From assembly GCF_964340395.1 (NCBI RefSeq), contig NC_135563.1, forward strand, positions 13,149,651-13,213,650: 64,000 nt of DNA, given 5' to 3'. Below, piece after piece: positions 24,383 through 43,025 of the stretch (position 1 is its first letter; each line of letters opens with the position of its first letter). This DNA is from Glandiceps talaboti (lineage: Eukaryota > Hemichordata > Enteropneusta > Spengelidae). The position numbers and the translations under genes were made by a program. The notes beneath the pieces were generated by a model. It saw nothing but the letters and a program-made list of their open reading frames with translations, was not told where the DNA came from and ran no database searches.

Positions 24383-27300
24383 ATTATTTTTGACCTTGAT
24401 TACGCGCCATAGCTGTCCATACTCATCAAAAGTGCAAATACAGTTTCAGTCAATGAATCACGTTTAATATTGAATTGATATTGCGTCGAAATTTCGACAC
24501 ACTCGTAAGGATATCACTAAAATATAGGGATGCTGTCGACAAACAGCGAAAATAATATAACTCACAACGTTACGGTACATGTAGCTTTACTCCAATATGA
24601 TGCTCAGGACCGACTAATAGAATGGCTAAAATGATATGTAATAGTGAAATCATTACTTGTTTTAACAGTTGAAATCACAGATTGTCTAAATCGGACTTGG
24701 GAGCAGAAGCTACTAATGATTCTGTCAGTTAAGAAGTACTAAGAGTGGAACTACATTTGTTATGAGGTATCCGTAAAAATAGATAATGAGCAAATGAAAG
24801 ACACCGTTACAATTATTATGGGTAATGATCAATGCTTGTTGTCTTAGTTACCTGTAAGGTATACTTTCATGCGATCAGCGAAAGACGCCATGATAAGTCA
24901 CGGCTGGCGGCATAACTCTGGCTACGCCATGCGAATATTGCAAGATGGTGAAAAACTGACACGTCTTGAGAAACTAAAAATGAAGGGCCGTGTCAGATAC
25001 ATAGCAATAGTGACACAAAGGTTTCAATCTTAGTACTTCCCAGTACAAGATGGATTTTTTACTTTTCCACTTAAAATGCTTTTTGTTACACACATATTTT
25101 ATCACCATAATAATCAACATTGCAAGTGAATTATACTATTTTTCAAACGTTTTTTACTTCTCCCTTAGTATAGCTTTGAAACGTAATAATTCATAACTTG
25201 TCGATTTAATACCTTAATTTTCTTTAGATTGCGGCTTATTTCATTACTAAGTTATCAAATTTTGGTGGCATTTTTGTTACCAAATATTGACGCACTATGA
25301 AAATCTATCATAAAACATACTACGTGTTATGCTTACTATGATAATACAGAATACTTATGTTGCCTCTTGTAGATTATTTAGTTTAATTTAGAACAATTTA
25401 GATCTAAATTGTTCGGCATGCATATACCTAAACAAATCTCATGAACATACCATACTATACAGCTAGTTTCTTCCATCGCAGATTTCTTGATTATTAAGTG
25501 ACACTCCTCTGCCTATAGTATGATCTTGCCAACAGGTAAATCAAGAGACAGGTGGGCAATGTGCGTAGCTTGAAAACAGAAAGTAATCAGTGGCTTTTCG
25601 AATCCGTAGTATACGTAGTGTCTAGGTTATCGGGAAAGCCAATCAAAGTGGAGTAGAGTGCAGAATGGGCTCTAAATCGTGAGGACGAGCAGTTAATTTT
25701 AATCTCATCTCATACCCTCACTAGAAAACAAATAAGGAGAAGTCGTTCAACATGAAAGTTCACAATTCCGTCATCGACACTGAAATATTACAGATTGAAA
25801 GGACGGACGTGGTGCCGAAGAGACAATTGCTCATTCAGCTGTGCAGGTGATGTAGGCAATTGCAAAGAAATGCACATCACGAAATTCGACCTGTGAGATG
25901 TTGTCAACAGTCTGGATCGTGTATCTTAATTCTATTAACCCGGTATCTACGTACAAACTATAAATGTTTTCTCAATTTCCTTTCCCAACGTCATGAATGT
26001 TGGATCTTTGAATAAATGATCTATGAAGTGGCCCAACTGATGTAATTAGGACGGTGACAAAACTGTCATGGAAACGCTTTCCCTTTTTTGTTTAAAACGC
26101 CACACTGTGCGAATAAAAGGAAATGTACCTGTATCATATTAATAAACACTCAAATGAAATAAATTGATCAGAACAGATACGACACAACGAAACACAACAC
26201 AACACAACACAACACAACACGACACACAACACGACACGACACGATACGATACGATACGATACGATACGATACGATACAAAGACAATTTATTGATCATCAA
26301 ATGTAGGATATACAACCATTATAATAAATTAACATTTAATACTAATTTTGTGGCTATTAAAGTATTATATAGGCTTTTCTCATAAACAATGCATCTCTTA
26401 AAAGATAGTGGTGGACACTTGGAACACACACGTACGTTTTGCACATTTTGAGTAGTGACTAGAATGGCAGAGCTCGATGTTATAGATGGTTGTGACAATA
26501 AACATCTCATCCATCTTTTAAAACATGTAAAATATTCACTGACAGTTGTTCGTGATTACAAGTCGCTAAGTCAATTGCATTAGGAGTCTACACCTATCTT
26601 AGTTCGAAAGTTATGTACATATTGTCAAGTAATAGCAGTAATTGCATCTGGATAATCGTCTGGGGACCACTCATGAGTATCGGTCTAACCCACATATTGT
26701 CATAATCACCATCACACAAGCGTCGCTTATTTTTCCTAAATAAATATGCATTTGCCTTTTGTAATTTGTTGTTTTTTATGCTAATAAAGACAGATATTAG
26801 CAACTTTCAACCGTGCATCATAAATTATGTTCAAACATATTTGTGTTGTTTGATATATTATGTATTACTCAGCTTCTCCGAGTGTGCTGTATAAAAGCAT
26901 AGTGAGAACATAATATTAGATGTCTGGTAACTGTCTAGAGATAGGCTTAATGTTACAAATTAAACATTGGGGAGACAGGTAATATAATTTGAAAGCTTAT
27001 GACGGAGGAGTCTCAAAGATCTGTCCAAACTCAAGCGTCAAAGGATGGTGGTTGCCATAGCTTTTCATAAGCGAACATAATTTGACAAAAACAGAAGCGT
27101 GGCCCATTATTGCAAGCATGGTCGAAATACATCCAGTCACTGCACAACTTCCTCTGATTTTTACACTCACACATAAGCCTCTTTAAATCCGACAAATCTC
27201 GCCGGCGTACAGGATTTTGTAAACATTTTTGTCATTTTCGAATCGTACTTTTGTTAGTGACGAGTTTCTGAATACCCATTTTGATGCGTTGAAATATGAA

Positions 27301-29110
27301 TGATTTTTCTGTAGAATAGAAGGAGATAGCAATTTCGTAATTTTTTGAAAGACATGCACACTATTTGCAAGGAAACTGGGGAAAATATATGAACTGCTAT
27401 GACCCCATCAATGATATGAATTTCTCTGAATAGGTATAACAAAAGAAATGTTCATGTTAAAACTCTTTATGCAAACTGACCGGTCAAGTTGGTGTTTTGA
27501 TATTGAAAAGTATTTCATTCAAAGCACACGTTTCATTTAGTTGTTGGTACATTTTTTATCCAAAATTTGCAAATTGCTTTCTGATTATTATTATACTTTT
27601 GATACATAGTATTATTCAAATCTAATTGTTCTGCTTTAAATGTTAAGAATATTGCTTTTTTGGAAGTTTTAACATATTAGGAACATCCAATTCATACAAA
27701 TCCGAGAGAGTTGTGTGTAAAGTACTGTACTGTACTGCAGTGCCGTGCGTTACCCACATCAACAGCGCAATTTTACACATTGTCTATTTCAAATATCAAT
27801 GACATTAACCCTGCACACATTTGGTCGGTAAAGCCCATGAAAATGCCAAGTATATCTTGGTGATGCACGTAATTAACAGAATTCTCAGTTAGTAGGGCAG
27901 CATAGCGAGGAGGAAATACGTTGTCAGCTATATCATAGATATTAATTTCTATGAAAACATCTTACTATACTGTACAATTAAGGCATGTCAATTACCGTCA
28001 ACTCAAATCTAACGTGATAGTAGCTAATCATAGGATAATTTCGATCTGCATGTATAGCTAAGATTCACTACGAAGTAAACTAAAATAAGTAACATCTGGA
28101 GAATTCACGGTCTGGGAATTGTAAATGGAATATAAGTCACGAAATAAGGAAACTTAGGAAACTCAACACGGTGCATTGTTTGGGTTTTGTTTCAGTCACG
28201 TTTACATGCGTTTAATGTGGGAATGCTGCCACACTTCACTGGGAACGACAATGCAATCAATTCGGTTATATTACATAAATAATCCATGAACAAGAGCCCT
28301 TATGCCTGAACCTGACGATATACTATAGGCTTGTCAAACCCAAATCTACCATATGGACTCTTTACAGTATAAACGTGATCAATCAACCAAATATCATGTT
28401 TATCTCCTGTGTTTTCTCTCAAAGTAACAAAAGCTATATGGAACGCAAAAATGATCGCTATATTTAAGCTTTCATGTATCCGTATAAACGGTGAATGATA
28501 TCACTCAACTACTTGCCTGAACAACAATCTCATACCACAACTAGCTATTTGTTTAGCTTGTCCACTTATGACCACACTTATAGATATTCACTGTTATATA
28601 AACAACATGTGCCCTATAGACAAGTTCGAGTATTTGAATTAGTGTACTCGTCACAACACCTTACAGTAACTATTTCAGTGTTTGACACACAGACGGATTG
28701 TTTGACTTATCAAGTGAGCCGTGAATCTGTTCAATGCAGTAGAGATCAACTCAAAGGTGACATCAACCAATGTTGATTCACAATTTAAATCCTGACAGTA
28801 CTAGTCTTGGAAGTGTTGATCAACGAAATCATAAACATAACAGTTCATCTGTTCCTTAGACTTATTGACGGCACTGATTGACGCCGTTGGTGTGATGTAT
28901 GTATTGTAGTGAAATGATTGTGGCCTAATAGACAACTATGTCTCTGTCGAATCCGGACTCGTTGTTCTTGACTAGCAGTACAATCAGTGATTCAGAACTA
29001 AATTAGATTTGGTGACGAAAAACATCATTTATGATTAAATAATTTTGTGCACACCACACGTTTTCCATTTTAATGAAGAAGATTATACAAAGACAGCCAC
29101 GGGTACCCAT
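24383..29110. other. Gene-free stretch
   Basis: AT-rich sequence without a supportable gene. The only marked structure is the pentanucleotide repeat at 26176-26278. Confidence 0.45.
26176..26278 (+). repeat. Compound pentanucleotide repeat
   Basis: Runs of ACAAC, then ACGAC, then GATAC, which look like successive point-mutation states of one five-base unit. Confidence 0.95.
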
Positions 29111-29118
29111 AGTATTAA

Positions 29119-29172
29119 GTACGTACGTACGTACGTACGTACGTACGGGCATGCGGGCATGCAAGCAGGTAG

Positions 29173-29207
<35 letters not shown>

Positions 29208-29497
29208 TACATACATACATACATATACATACGCATACATACATACATATATACACACACACGCATACATACATACATACATACATACATACATACATAC
29301 ATACATACATACTTACATACATACACACGCATACATACATACACACACACACACACATACATACATACATACATACATACATACATACATACATACATAC
29401 ATACATACATACATACATGGACATACATACACACATACATACATACATACATACATACATACATACATACATACATACATACATGGACATACATACA
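29119..29497 (+). repeat. Compound microsatellite (ACGT)n (AC)n (CATA)n
   Basis: Eight ACGT-type tetramers, then (AC)n, then about 300 bp of CATA tetramers broken by CATGGACATAC and AC blocks. Long frames (HTYIHTYI and YVCMYVCM) on both strands are by-products. Confidence 0.97.
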
Positions 29498-30090
29498 TAC
29501 TATGTTTAAAACCCAATTTAAAGTTATTATTGTCACATTAAAATCATAAAGTGTTACATACCTTTTATCTTTTAAAACAAATAGCTAGTCTACTGTCGTG
29601 ATTCATGCGTCACAACTGACCTATAGAAATGTCAATATGATCACTAATTCACAGAGTATCTTCTCATAAACGTCTCCTTGTGCATTACGTAACAAATGAA
29701 AGTACGTCTACGAACTCAAGCCAAGCGACTTAGGTTTTTTATACAATGACTTTTCATCTGAAATCGTGAGAGTATATAAGTGGATTTGTCAGTGATAGCG
29801 TTCGCCGTTATGGCCACACATGACTCGTGACTGTGAGAGATAATAATTATGCTCAATAGATAACACGATGTTTCCTAAAGAAACCCTAATCAATCATAAT
29901 ATTTCTCTTTTCGTTTTACTTTTTTCTACTATACGTCAAATGCTTTTGAAATTGTTAGCATTATTTTGTCAGACATATCAAGAAAACCATTAGTGATAAT
30001 TCTGATTGTAATCTTTAAACGCCATCTTTAAAAATATGGAGTTTCAACACATCAGTTTGTATGTAAGGCTTGGAATTGCATTTTTGTTAA

Positions 30091-30366
30091 TGGTCATGCG
30101 AGAAATGGGAAGACAAGGCGAAGAAACCGAATATTACAAGTGTCTCGCCACAAAATACATTCATATACACAGGTGGCATAGATATACAGATTCCCCGAAG
30201 GGTACTACACTCTGTGGATTTTCTATTAGGGATTCCAAATGCCATCAGCAATAACGCTGCCAATTGACTATTGCTAATGCTTTCTGTGGTTGAAAAGAAA
30301 CCGGGTCGAGATTTGAAAAGATACGAGCTAGAAATACAGTGTTCAGAAGGAGTATATGGAAAATAA
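30091..30366 (+). pseudogene. Broken IPT/TIG-like frame
   Basis: One frame without an ATG reads KKPNITSVSPQNTFIYTGGI, then DIQIPRRVLHSVDFLLGIPN. It meets a single TGA at 30265 and stays open for 32 more codons (EKKPGRDLKRYELEIQCSEG) to TAA at 30364. The pattern P-x-I-T-S-V-S-P followed by G-G is the hallmark start of IPT/TIG domains in plexins and related receptors. No convincing splice sites were found, so this may be an old pseudogene piece, an exon read with a wrong 3' border, or chance. Confidence 0.3.
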
Positions 30367-33300
30367 ATAACCAACAATTAGATGTTAGGATTTTTTTATG
30401 TTAGAATTAAAAGAAATCATTAGAATGATAAATATATCGGTATCTATGACAATTTGTCGTTTTTATATTAACCTTTTGCTTTATTCAACATTACGAGTGT
30501 TAGTATACGGGTAAATTTCATCTAATCCATCGAAAAGGTTCATATGTTAATTAGATAGCTTAGGGTAGAATTTGACTTTTCGCTATCGTCTGGACCGTTG
30601 TAGGTTCGGAAGGGTTAAATGGATGCCTGTACTCTGGTACTTAGTTAGACCCTACTGATGAGCGATCGATGCATACACTTTTCAGGTGTGAACTACTACC
30701 GAATGCCTAGGGTCCACCGGAGTATGGAGTATACTACTGTGACGAAGAAAGGCCATTTTCATGCATAAATGAAGCAGCTTTTGCATGGTGCCGTGCACCT
30801 TTTGGGGGCATAGTGATAACTACCTGTTCCGTCGAGTTTTACACAGATCTGGATCTTGATTTACATGACATGTATGCTTTCCTACTGAATTAAAAGTACT
30901 GGGTATTACACGAGTGTGTTATTTCTTGTCCATATGATAGGCTTATATATTAATGACAGTTCTAAGCATGTCTAGCGAAAATTGACATCAATTTCATGTA
31001 TCTCAGAGTAAATTCTAGTTTGATTCTCTTTATTTCACTCAGTTGACTTGAGGCTTTGTACATAATATTTCTTTAGTACATTGGTCTTGAAAATCTGACA
31101 TAGACAACTGTTCATATCTATTTCGTAGATTGCCTTGTCACTGTCACTAAACACCATTTCCTAAGAGTGCAGGAAATTTAAAAAAAGACAGTTCGTTTCG
31201 CAATATTTTTATGAAAGGGAAACATCATTAAAACCATACTACACATGAAACATTACTCATATATTTACGCAGACGTACACGTCTAATCGTTTTGTACGGC
31301 AAGACCATTCGTTTGATTTACTTGCAGTATTGACTAAAATTCGATAAATTGGTGAATTCCTAACAACTGTAGGAGGAACTCATTACATAGAAACGTCGTG
31401 TGAAATTTACGGGGGTGATTTTATCCTTTTTATCCAAGCAGTGTGATAATTATACACAAGTCAAATATTCACCATTAATGTTAAATGCGTAGTATTTGTA
31501 TCCCTGACATTTACATTACGTAATCATCTCATCCCAACTCAAATCCAATCACATCCTTTCACTATACTTAATCCAAAGTATTGTACTATTGTAAGACAAC
31601 AATTATGATGACGTAAATGTATATTCGATAAGTTTCACAAGATCAATAATTTCAATGACGTTACACGGTGACCTCTGACATATTTAGACATGTAGATGTC
31701 GTGGTTCAAATTGATTTAGGAGACATCAATGCAATCACAGTACTGCTTACTTTATCAACATAGAACGGATGGCTCAAGTACTTTCCCATTTGTCTGTTTG
31801 TTCATCCTTATTTGATGAAATTCTTAGTATGGGTAATATTAAATCTTATCCGCTTAGGTCCGTTCTCTCTTGTCATCCATTTAATTGCTTCTTGTTTTAA
31901 AAAAAAGACTCGCATTGCTTTTACTGATAGTAATTCCATTGAGACTTTCTTTGGAGTTAGAATTCAAACGCCGTTGGGGGTTAAAACGGTTAAATTGCAA
32001 GTAAGCTATCAACGGATGGTATTATATACGGCTTATTTCCAATCAATAGTTTTGTTATTCATATGTACACTTGGGTTGTATGATATTAATCTATTTACAT
32101 GATATCATTATGAGCATATGCAATGAACCCATCATGTAACTAATGACGTGGTATCTCAAATAAAATGGCTTTAAGCAATTTAGATATGTAAAAGAAATTA
32201 CATTCTTTATCATATGAATTTGAACGTCACATTTCAGAAGCCTTTAAATCTAGAGGAATTGCCACATTATATTCCTGAAATATCACAATTCTGTATACTG
32301 ACGTAGAATGATAGTACGCTTCATAATATTTTTTTTAATCAAAATGCAGTAAAATGGAGATTTTCTGATGTAATTAATAACAATGTGCAAAAAGACTAAT
32401 CAGGAGTTACCCTACACAAGAAACTTCAAGCATCTGGATCCTTTAATCCTCTCTATGCATGTTCATCAATTTGTTGTTGATTTCGGAGAAGGCCTTCAAA
32501 ACTATGCATTTCTTGGTTATAATATTATGGCCATCATTATTTGTCTATCCGTGGCTGGTACTACATATAATTGTCATTTGAGATAATATTACTAATAGCC
32601 TAAGGGTTATGCGGCACATTTCTAGGAGGCGGTTATCCTGTCAGTGTAGAAACGCAGGACAGTTTAATATCCTTAACAAATTACAGTTTTTTCTCTTCTC
32701 GGTATTCTGATCATTTGGCTTGTACTATTCTTTCTCGTGTAGTAACGTATGAATAAAAGATAAGTTAAAATGTATATAACGAGTGTACAGGGATACATGT
32801 ACTAAAATGTAATCTAACAATAACACGTCTTCTTTTCACTTTCCTGTTTCCTTCAAGTCAACTCAACGTTGAATGCTCTAGTTCTAAATCAAATTGTCAT
32901 GCGATGTTTTCTTGTAGACAAACACAGTCTTGAAACATCTAGTGATTCATTAAATCACAACTGGTGCAACAGTCCAAACACCAATCATGCTCTATACGGG
33001 ATCACGAGAACACCTATTATGAAGTCTTATTGTAAGTTAGTGTGATTACCTAGGCATAAATTAATTTGTTTTCTCACCCAAGAGCTGAGTATGTGGTATT
33101 GCAATCAAAGTTGTTACAAACAAGAACAATGGTGTAAGCTGTGACCATTTTGTGAATGATGCTTAGTATATTTTTTCCCGATTTTACTTGATTTATACGT
33201 AATATGGTAGACGTTCTGGTGAATTCGCCATGTCAAACTGTTCGCTTTGATTCACGACATAGTCTGATAACTGAGAGAGATATCTTCGTAAAACCACAGG

Positions 33301-33562
33301 CCTCTCTTTACGGCACTGTTGGAGAAGCACAGGCATTATTTTTCGTTGAGTCAGCGGACAATCATTATGACTTACGAGGATAGTGAGAGGATTTATATCT
33401 TGATAATATCGAAATCGAAAGAATAATTAAGTCCCATTCATTCAAAGTTCCAGTACAACATCTTTGTGTTACCGGGCTTGTTATCACCGCTGATACGGAA
33501 GGTTCAATAGTGCGATGGGCATGATAAATTGACTATGTTTGTCTCCCTGTGGACTGTTTTTC

Positions 33563-33610
33563 GTTTGTTTGTTTGTTTGTTTGTTTGTTTGTTTGTTTGT
33601 TTGTTTGTTT
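33563..33610 (+). repeat. (TTTG)n microsatellite
   Basis: Twelve TTTG tetramers. Confidence 0.95.
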
Positions 33611-36600
33611 TTTAATGAATGGAAATTGTATTTTCTGTGAATCATATGAATTTATGAAATCTGGATTATTGTGAAGTGGGATCTAAGCATTTCCTTGACA
33701 AAAAATGTCAAGTTCAGGAGTCTCCTTACACATGACTTATCTTCATTATCCATCATTTTACTCTTGCATGCAGAACATTCATTTTGTAATAGCAAGATTG
33801 GAAATTGTGTGATTATCTAAAACAGCAGTTACGTCGTTACAGCGTTGTGTATAGACTGATTCAGTGAAGTAGAGCGAATGAAGTCGAATCTTATCAGCTT
33901 GTTTTCCAGATGAATCCAGATCCTAACGGTACATTGTTTACAAATTACATAGTACCAATGGTTGCCAAGTTACCGTTCAGAACAGATTTACCTTTGAATT
34001 AGGTTCATGTAGTAATTTAAAACTAATCACAAAGATTATATTTGTTTGTTGGAAGAAGTGGAGTCAATCATAATTCTGGGATTGCATGTGTCATGATTGT
34101 CCCATATTACCTGTTTGACATCGCTAGAATTACTATAAAAGCTAATGGTCCTTCATGTTATTGTGACAAAATGTTAATCAATATACAGATATTATATTTT
34201 GAGATTCTCTTTAAAACCGCCTAGAAAAAAAATGTTCAGTTATGTTAGTAAATTCATATTATAAAACAAGAAATACAATATAGGAAAAACAAATTACCTT
34301 CAGCCTGTGCTTAGAACACATGAATTTCAAAGCTAAAATGTTACCACAAAAAATGATTGCTAATTCATAATTCTTTGAAATTATCCATGGGCTACTTAGT
34401 TACGAGTTTCAGTGATTTTAAATCAGAGTTCTTGATTTGAATACCATGTCAGTTGACAAGTTCGTGAGAAATTGAACCAGTTTGTCTTCCTTGATTTATA
34501 ATTGGGTTATTATACTGTACCGTAACGGTAATTTTGTATATGTTATAAAATATCAAGCCCTGTCCCTGTGAAACGCGCATGGACATGGTGTGAAACTATT
34601 TTCATGTTAATTGACCAGAAGTCCTAGGATGATGTTACTGGGAACTCCAGATAGAGAGAAACTATACCGGTTTGTGCCACAGTTTAAGTCAAGTTCATTC
34701 CACAATCAGCTCTATCTGAAGGCAAATCAAATAAACTTATCAATACAGCCACAATAGTATAAATGATCCTGCTAGTATGCAGTGATGTTGTTACAGTAGG
34801 CGATTTTCCTTAAGTTAATGATACGTTTACAGCATGCGGTAAAACAATCAGTTTGCATACTTTGTTGATATCCCCATTTCAACAATATTTAACCCCAACA
34901 TCTGTCCTAATTCCCCGGTTGTAAATTTTCACCTTCATTGGGTTGCATCTATTCATCATTAACTCATAGTATTACAGTTCAAACAGTGTCATTACCCATG
35001 CATTGCAAGACATATTGCACTTCCATAAGGCGATACTAAATCAAATAATTCCCCTAGAAAGGATACGTGTCAGGTAATTTAGTGTACACAATAGCTGCAT
35101 GTATGTAATCAATCAACTTGTTCTGATATTACTTACATTGTACAACAATTGCCCTTGTGTCATTTTGTACCTGTCGTATTTGAAGTGCTGTGGATGATCT
35201 GAATATAATTATGGAAGATGATTATGACCTGGCTTCATAAAAACTAACCTAATGCAGCTGTATCATTAAAAGGAAGGGAAATGCGGTTAAGTAACTCATA
35301 CTATTCGCCTTGTGGGCAATGACATGCATATATGTAATTAACTTTAAAAAATGACAGGAACAGAACAAACGTATTGCTTATTTCTATACGTGGTAAGTGT
35401 TTTCGCCAATGATTTTTTTTAAATGAAATGACCATGGAATTCTGTTGAGAATAAATACATGATGAATCTGTTTAGGGATCATTGATATTATGGATTTCAT
35501 ATCTGCGCTAATATAACGGACAAAGAGCGTATATTGAAAAACATAATGCACGAGAAACCATCAAATTGCTATATTCTTTTATATTCAACAATTTATTATT
35601 CAGTCTTGAATTATCTCTCAATAGATATTACTTCAGTTACTATTTTTCATTACGGTTAATTATTAGCCAAGAGATGGTTAATGGAAATAAATCTGCTATT
35701 TATCTTGTAAAGGATGGTATTTTATATACACACCTATTCGTCTTTCCTTTGGAGCCATGCTAAATACTAAAGCTAGAATTTCAATTGTTCCTGTAATTAT
35801 TTCCTCCTAAATTTGTACATTCAATTTATTTATGTATCTGGTACATTTTAAGCCAAACATTGGAATCTTTCATAAACAACAAGAAACCATATACTTGTGA
35901 AAACGTTTTGGGGAATTCTGTATGGATGTCTGAGAAATGTATGCCACTGAAGACATATAATTTTAAAGAGACGAAAAGTAATCACGGTTCAAAGGATTAC
36001 TTTATACATCGTCAATTCCGTTCTGGTAATGAGCCGACGAGCGCAGCAGGGAACATAGAACACTGGCACGTTGAATGTGTAATAACCAAAGCATATGCGC
36101 AGTTCTAACCTTAATCTAAGTAGCCGCCGCAGTTCTCGTGAAAGCGTACGACGTTAACCAAGGAAGTGTCTTCCCTTACAACGACGCCATCGGATAACCA
36201 TTTGATTTTATTGCAGTGTTAAAACTGGAATGAAACGACGAATGTCACTTTTTACAGCAACATACGCCTTCTCTACGTCTGGTACATAAAACTAACCTTT
36301 AGACGGGAAATTATCTAATTCGTATTTCTTTAGTAGAATGGCGTTTAGCATGTTCCAGTTCTTTCGATGCTGCAATGTATCTTTAATAATTAATTTACCT
36401 GTAGACTTCGATTTCAACACGAGTCTTTATAGTCAACTTTCCTGTAAATTATTTAGAAAAATACTTTGTTCCTTTTTAACATGATATCCGGCGTTTTAAA
36501 TTATACAGATCGATTTCTATAAATTGATCTGTCCTTTTTTCCAAAATATTTAAATTGAACAGAACGTTATCATTTTGGAGATTTTTGAACGCAACGATTA

Positions 36601-37654
36601 ATCAGAGCAGTAACCATGGCTTTTTAAAATCCTATAAATAAGAATACTCATTAATGATACCCCTGGTTGTTGCTATTACCAGGTTACGATTATTGGAGTG
36701 TTTTTGTTGCCCAGCAAAATGAAATTTGACGTACCTTGTATGGCATGAAATTATTCATTTATATCAGTGATTTATCGAAAACTAGTTCCAATGGTTAAAT
36801 TGAGATTAAATGTCAGTAATTTGACAAACATCATGTAGGTAACTGTACAGGTGTTAGACCAAGGGTGACTTGTATTCAAACAATCAGAAATTAGCTTCAA
36901 AATAGATGGAAATGATGATTTAAACTACGAGGCGAACTTGATATTTGCATGTACGTCTATTGTGGCTTGTATCATCACAATTAACTTAGTTTTTTGAAAT
37001 ATTTTGTACGCGTGTGAATGTTCGCGTTTCTTTTGTTATCTCTTTGTAGTGAGTTCGGAAATATAGTTTTACATATTGTTTATAGATAAGGTGATTACAT
37101 GTATATTTTAAGCGTAACCCAGTTTTTGTTTTAGTAACCTTCCCTTGCGAGTAAGACATATCCTAGTGTATGCCACGGCCTTTCACAAAATTATCTCCTA
37201 GGCGACACACTAAGTCTATTCACATTGCTTGAAGTGGACCCTTGGTGGTCAAATACCATGTCATTCCCTCAAATTTGAATTTCTCAAATGAAGGCCATTA
37301 GAGAATGTATGAAGAATTCTCCTATGTATGCTTATTGAATTCTAAAAAAATTAAGAGTGTTCATTCCACGTTAAATCACGATCATTGTTTTACATTCATG
37401 ATTAAGCCCGATGAGGAGCACGAATCTCTTCTTTCTGTCGCAGGCATGACGCCTTGGAATATTCACATGATTATTTCAGCGTCTCAAAATTCAAGCTACT
37501 CTAAGATAACAACACACGGCTACATTTCATATCGTAGATTTAGTACAGATTATTGCTTTTACATCCCATGATCTGCGACACTTTTAACTTTGAATAAGTT
37601 ATGAAATAATGTTTAGGTACGCTTTCCTTCTCCATTGAAACTAGCAGCGTGGCA

Positions 37655-38192
37655 TGGGGAGCCTTCAGTAATTACAGGTGGGGAGGGCCGGGACATGGGG
37701 TCATATTTCATAAATTGGTTCTCGTCGGAGGGCCATCTTTTAGTAAATGTAATTAGGAGAGGGTCACATTTTACTTTGACCGATTGCCTTATTTTGGGAT
37801 TTTGGCATCCAACCACTGCCACATCCCACTGCTGCCACATCCCACCACAGCCACCATTGTTTTGCAATATCAGAACATGTCAGTCAAATAGCTATTGACA
37901 ACCATGTAGTGAATTAATTGTTAGTTGTTGTGGTGTGGGGGAGGCGGAACAGAGTGGTAAAATATTCGAGATAATATGATAGAGCAGGGAATGTTCACCC
38001 CGTCCATTCAATGTCGGTAGTGCGGCCATCCTCTGTTTGGGAGTTCTGGCCTTCAGCTCTGCCAATTAGATCTACACACACAATTAATTAATAAATTCAC
38101 ATACAAATTCACTGGAAGATAGTCATATTTTACTCCACGGACTAGATCAGCTTAATTTCCCACCTCCTCACAATTACTGAAGGCTCCCTTAG
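37655..38192. mobile_element. Candidate element with 25-bp inverted ends
   Basis: The left end GGGGAGCCTTCAGTAATTAC is mirrored by CAATTACTGAAGGCTCCCTT on the right, about 540 bp apart. The interior has a CCACATCCCACTGCTGCC-type short repeat. The left end also resembles the G-rich piece at 60480-60550. No coding sequence. Confidence 0.45.
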
Positions 38193-38262
38193 CTTTATAG
38201 TTCATGTTACATAATTTACAAAATAGTCTAGTTCCATAAGGCCTAATAAAACAAAATATTAA

Positions 38263-38345
38263 GAAAAGAAAATAAAAAATCTACCTACCCCACCTATTCT
38301 AAAAGTGAGCGTAATCGGAACCACAAACAAATTTGTTAGGCCTAA
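38263..38345 (+). repeat. Dispersed repeat R1, copy 2
   Basis: AAATCTACCTACCCCACC, TATTCTAAAA, CGGAACCACA and AGGCCTAAAG in the same order as the minus strand of 2431-2521. Confidence 0.6.
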
Positions 38346-42482
<4,137 letters not shown>

Positions 42483-42838
42483 AACGTAGATTCTGTCTTT
42501 AAAAACACCATCGTGAACCATACAGGTCAAACATAAACATCTCGAAGGGACTGAGCTCCTTATTCATCGTTAGGTATCCAGGTCTGTCTAAAAAATCAAT
42601 AAATCAAGTTCTGCCACACTTTACATACTAAATCCAATAGTTATTGCAATATAGATACACTAGATACATTAACAGGAAACAGTAAGACAGCAACCAGTAT
42701 TCAACAGCTTGCCGAACTTAATATTCACACCATTCAAAGGCAACAGTACGATTTTACAAGACAATATCTGTAGGTTTCAGTATTTAAAGTGTGACAGAAC
42801 TGGACAGAACTGGAGCTTAGTCGAAATATTTGGGCTAG

Positions 42839-43025
<187 letters not shown>

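Larger units (their letters stand above)
29500..37650. other. Gene-poor stretch
   Basis: Contains only a broken IPT-like frame (30091-30366) and a (TTTG)n tract (33563-33610). Several frames of 60-96 codons occur (for example 31812-32102 and 35860-36108), but none has a recognisable domain, a splice context or a second copy. Confidence 0.4.

Noticed and set aside
23583-24467. Frames of 97 and 170 codons with a YHFTVLI heptad
   Set aside because: They arise from the 21-bp minisatellite, whose length is a multiple of three. There is no start context, splice site or non-repeat portion.
29003-29549. Frames up to 177 codons over CATA/AC tracts
   Set aside because: Pure microsatellite translation, open on both strands at once.
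31812-32102. 96-codon frame containing a DSNSIETFFGVR segment
   Set aside because: Not recognised and without splice sites or repeats. Left as chance, with a small possibility of an old retroelement piece.
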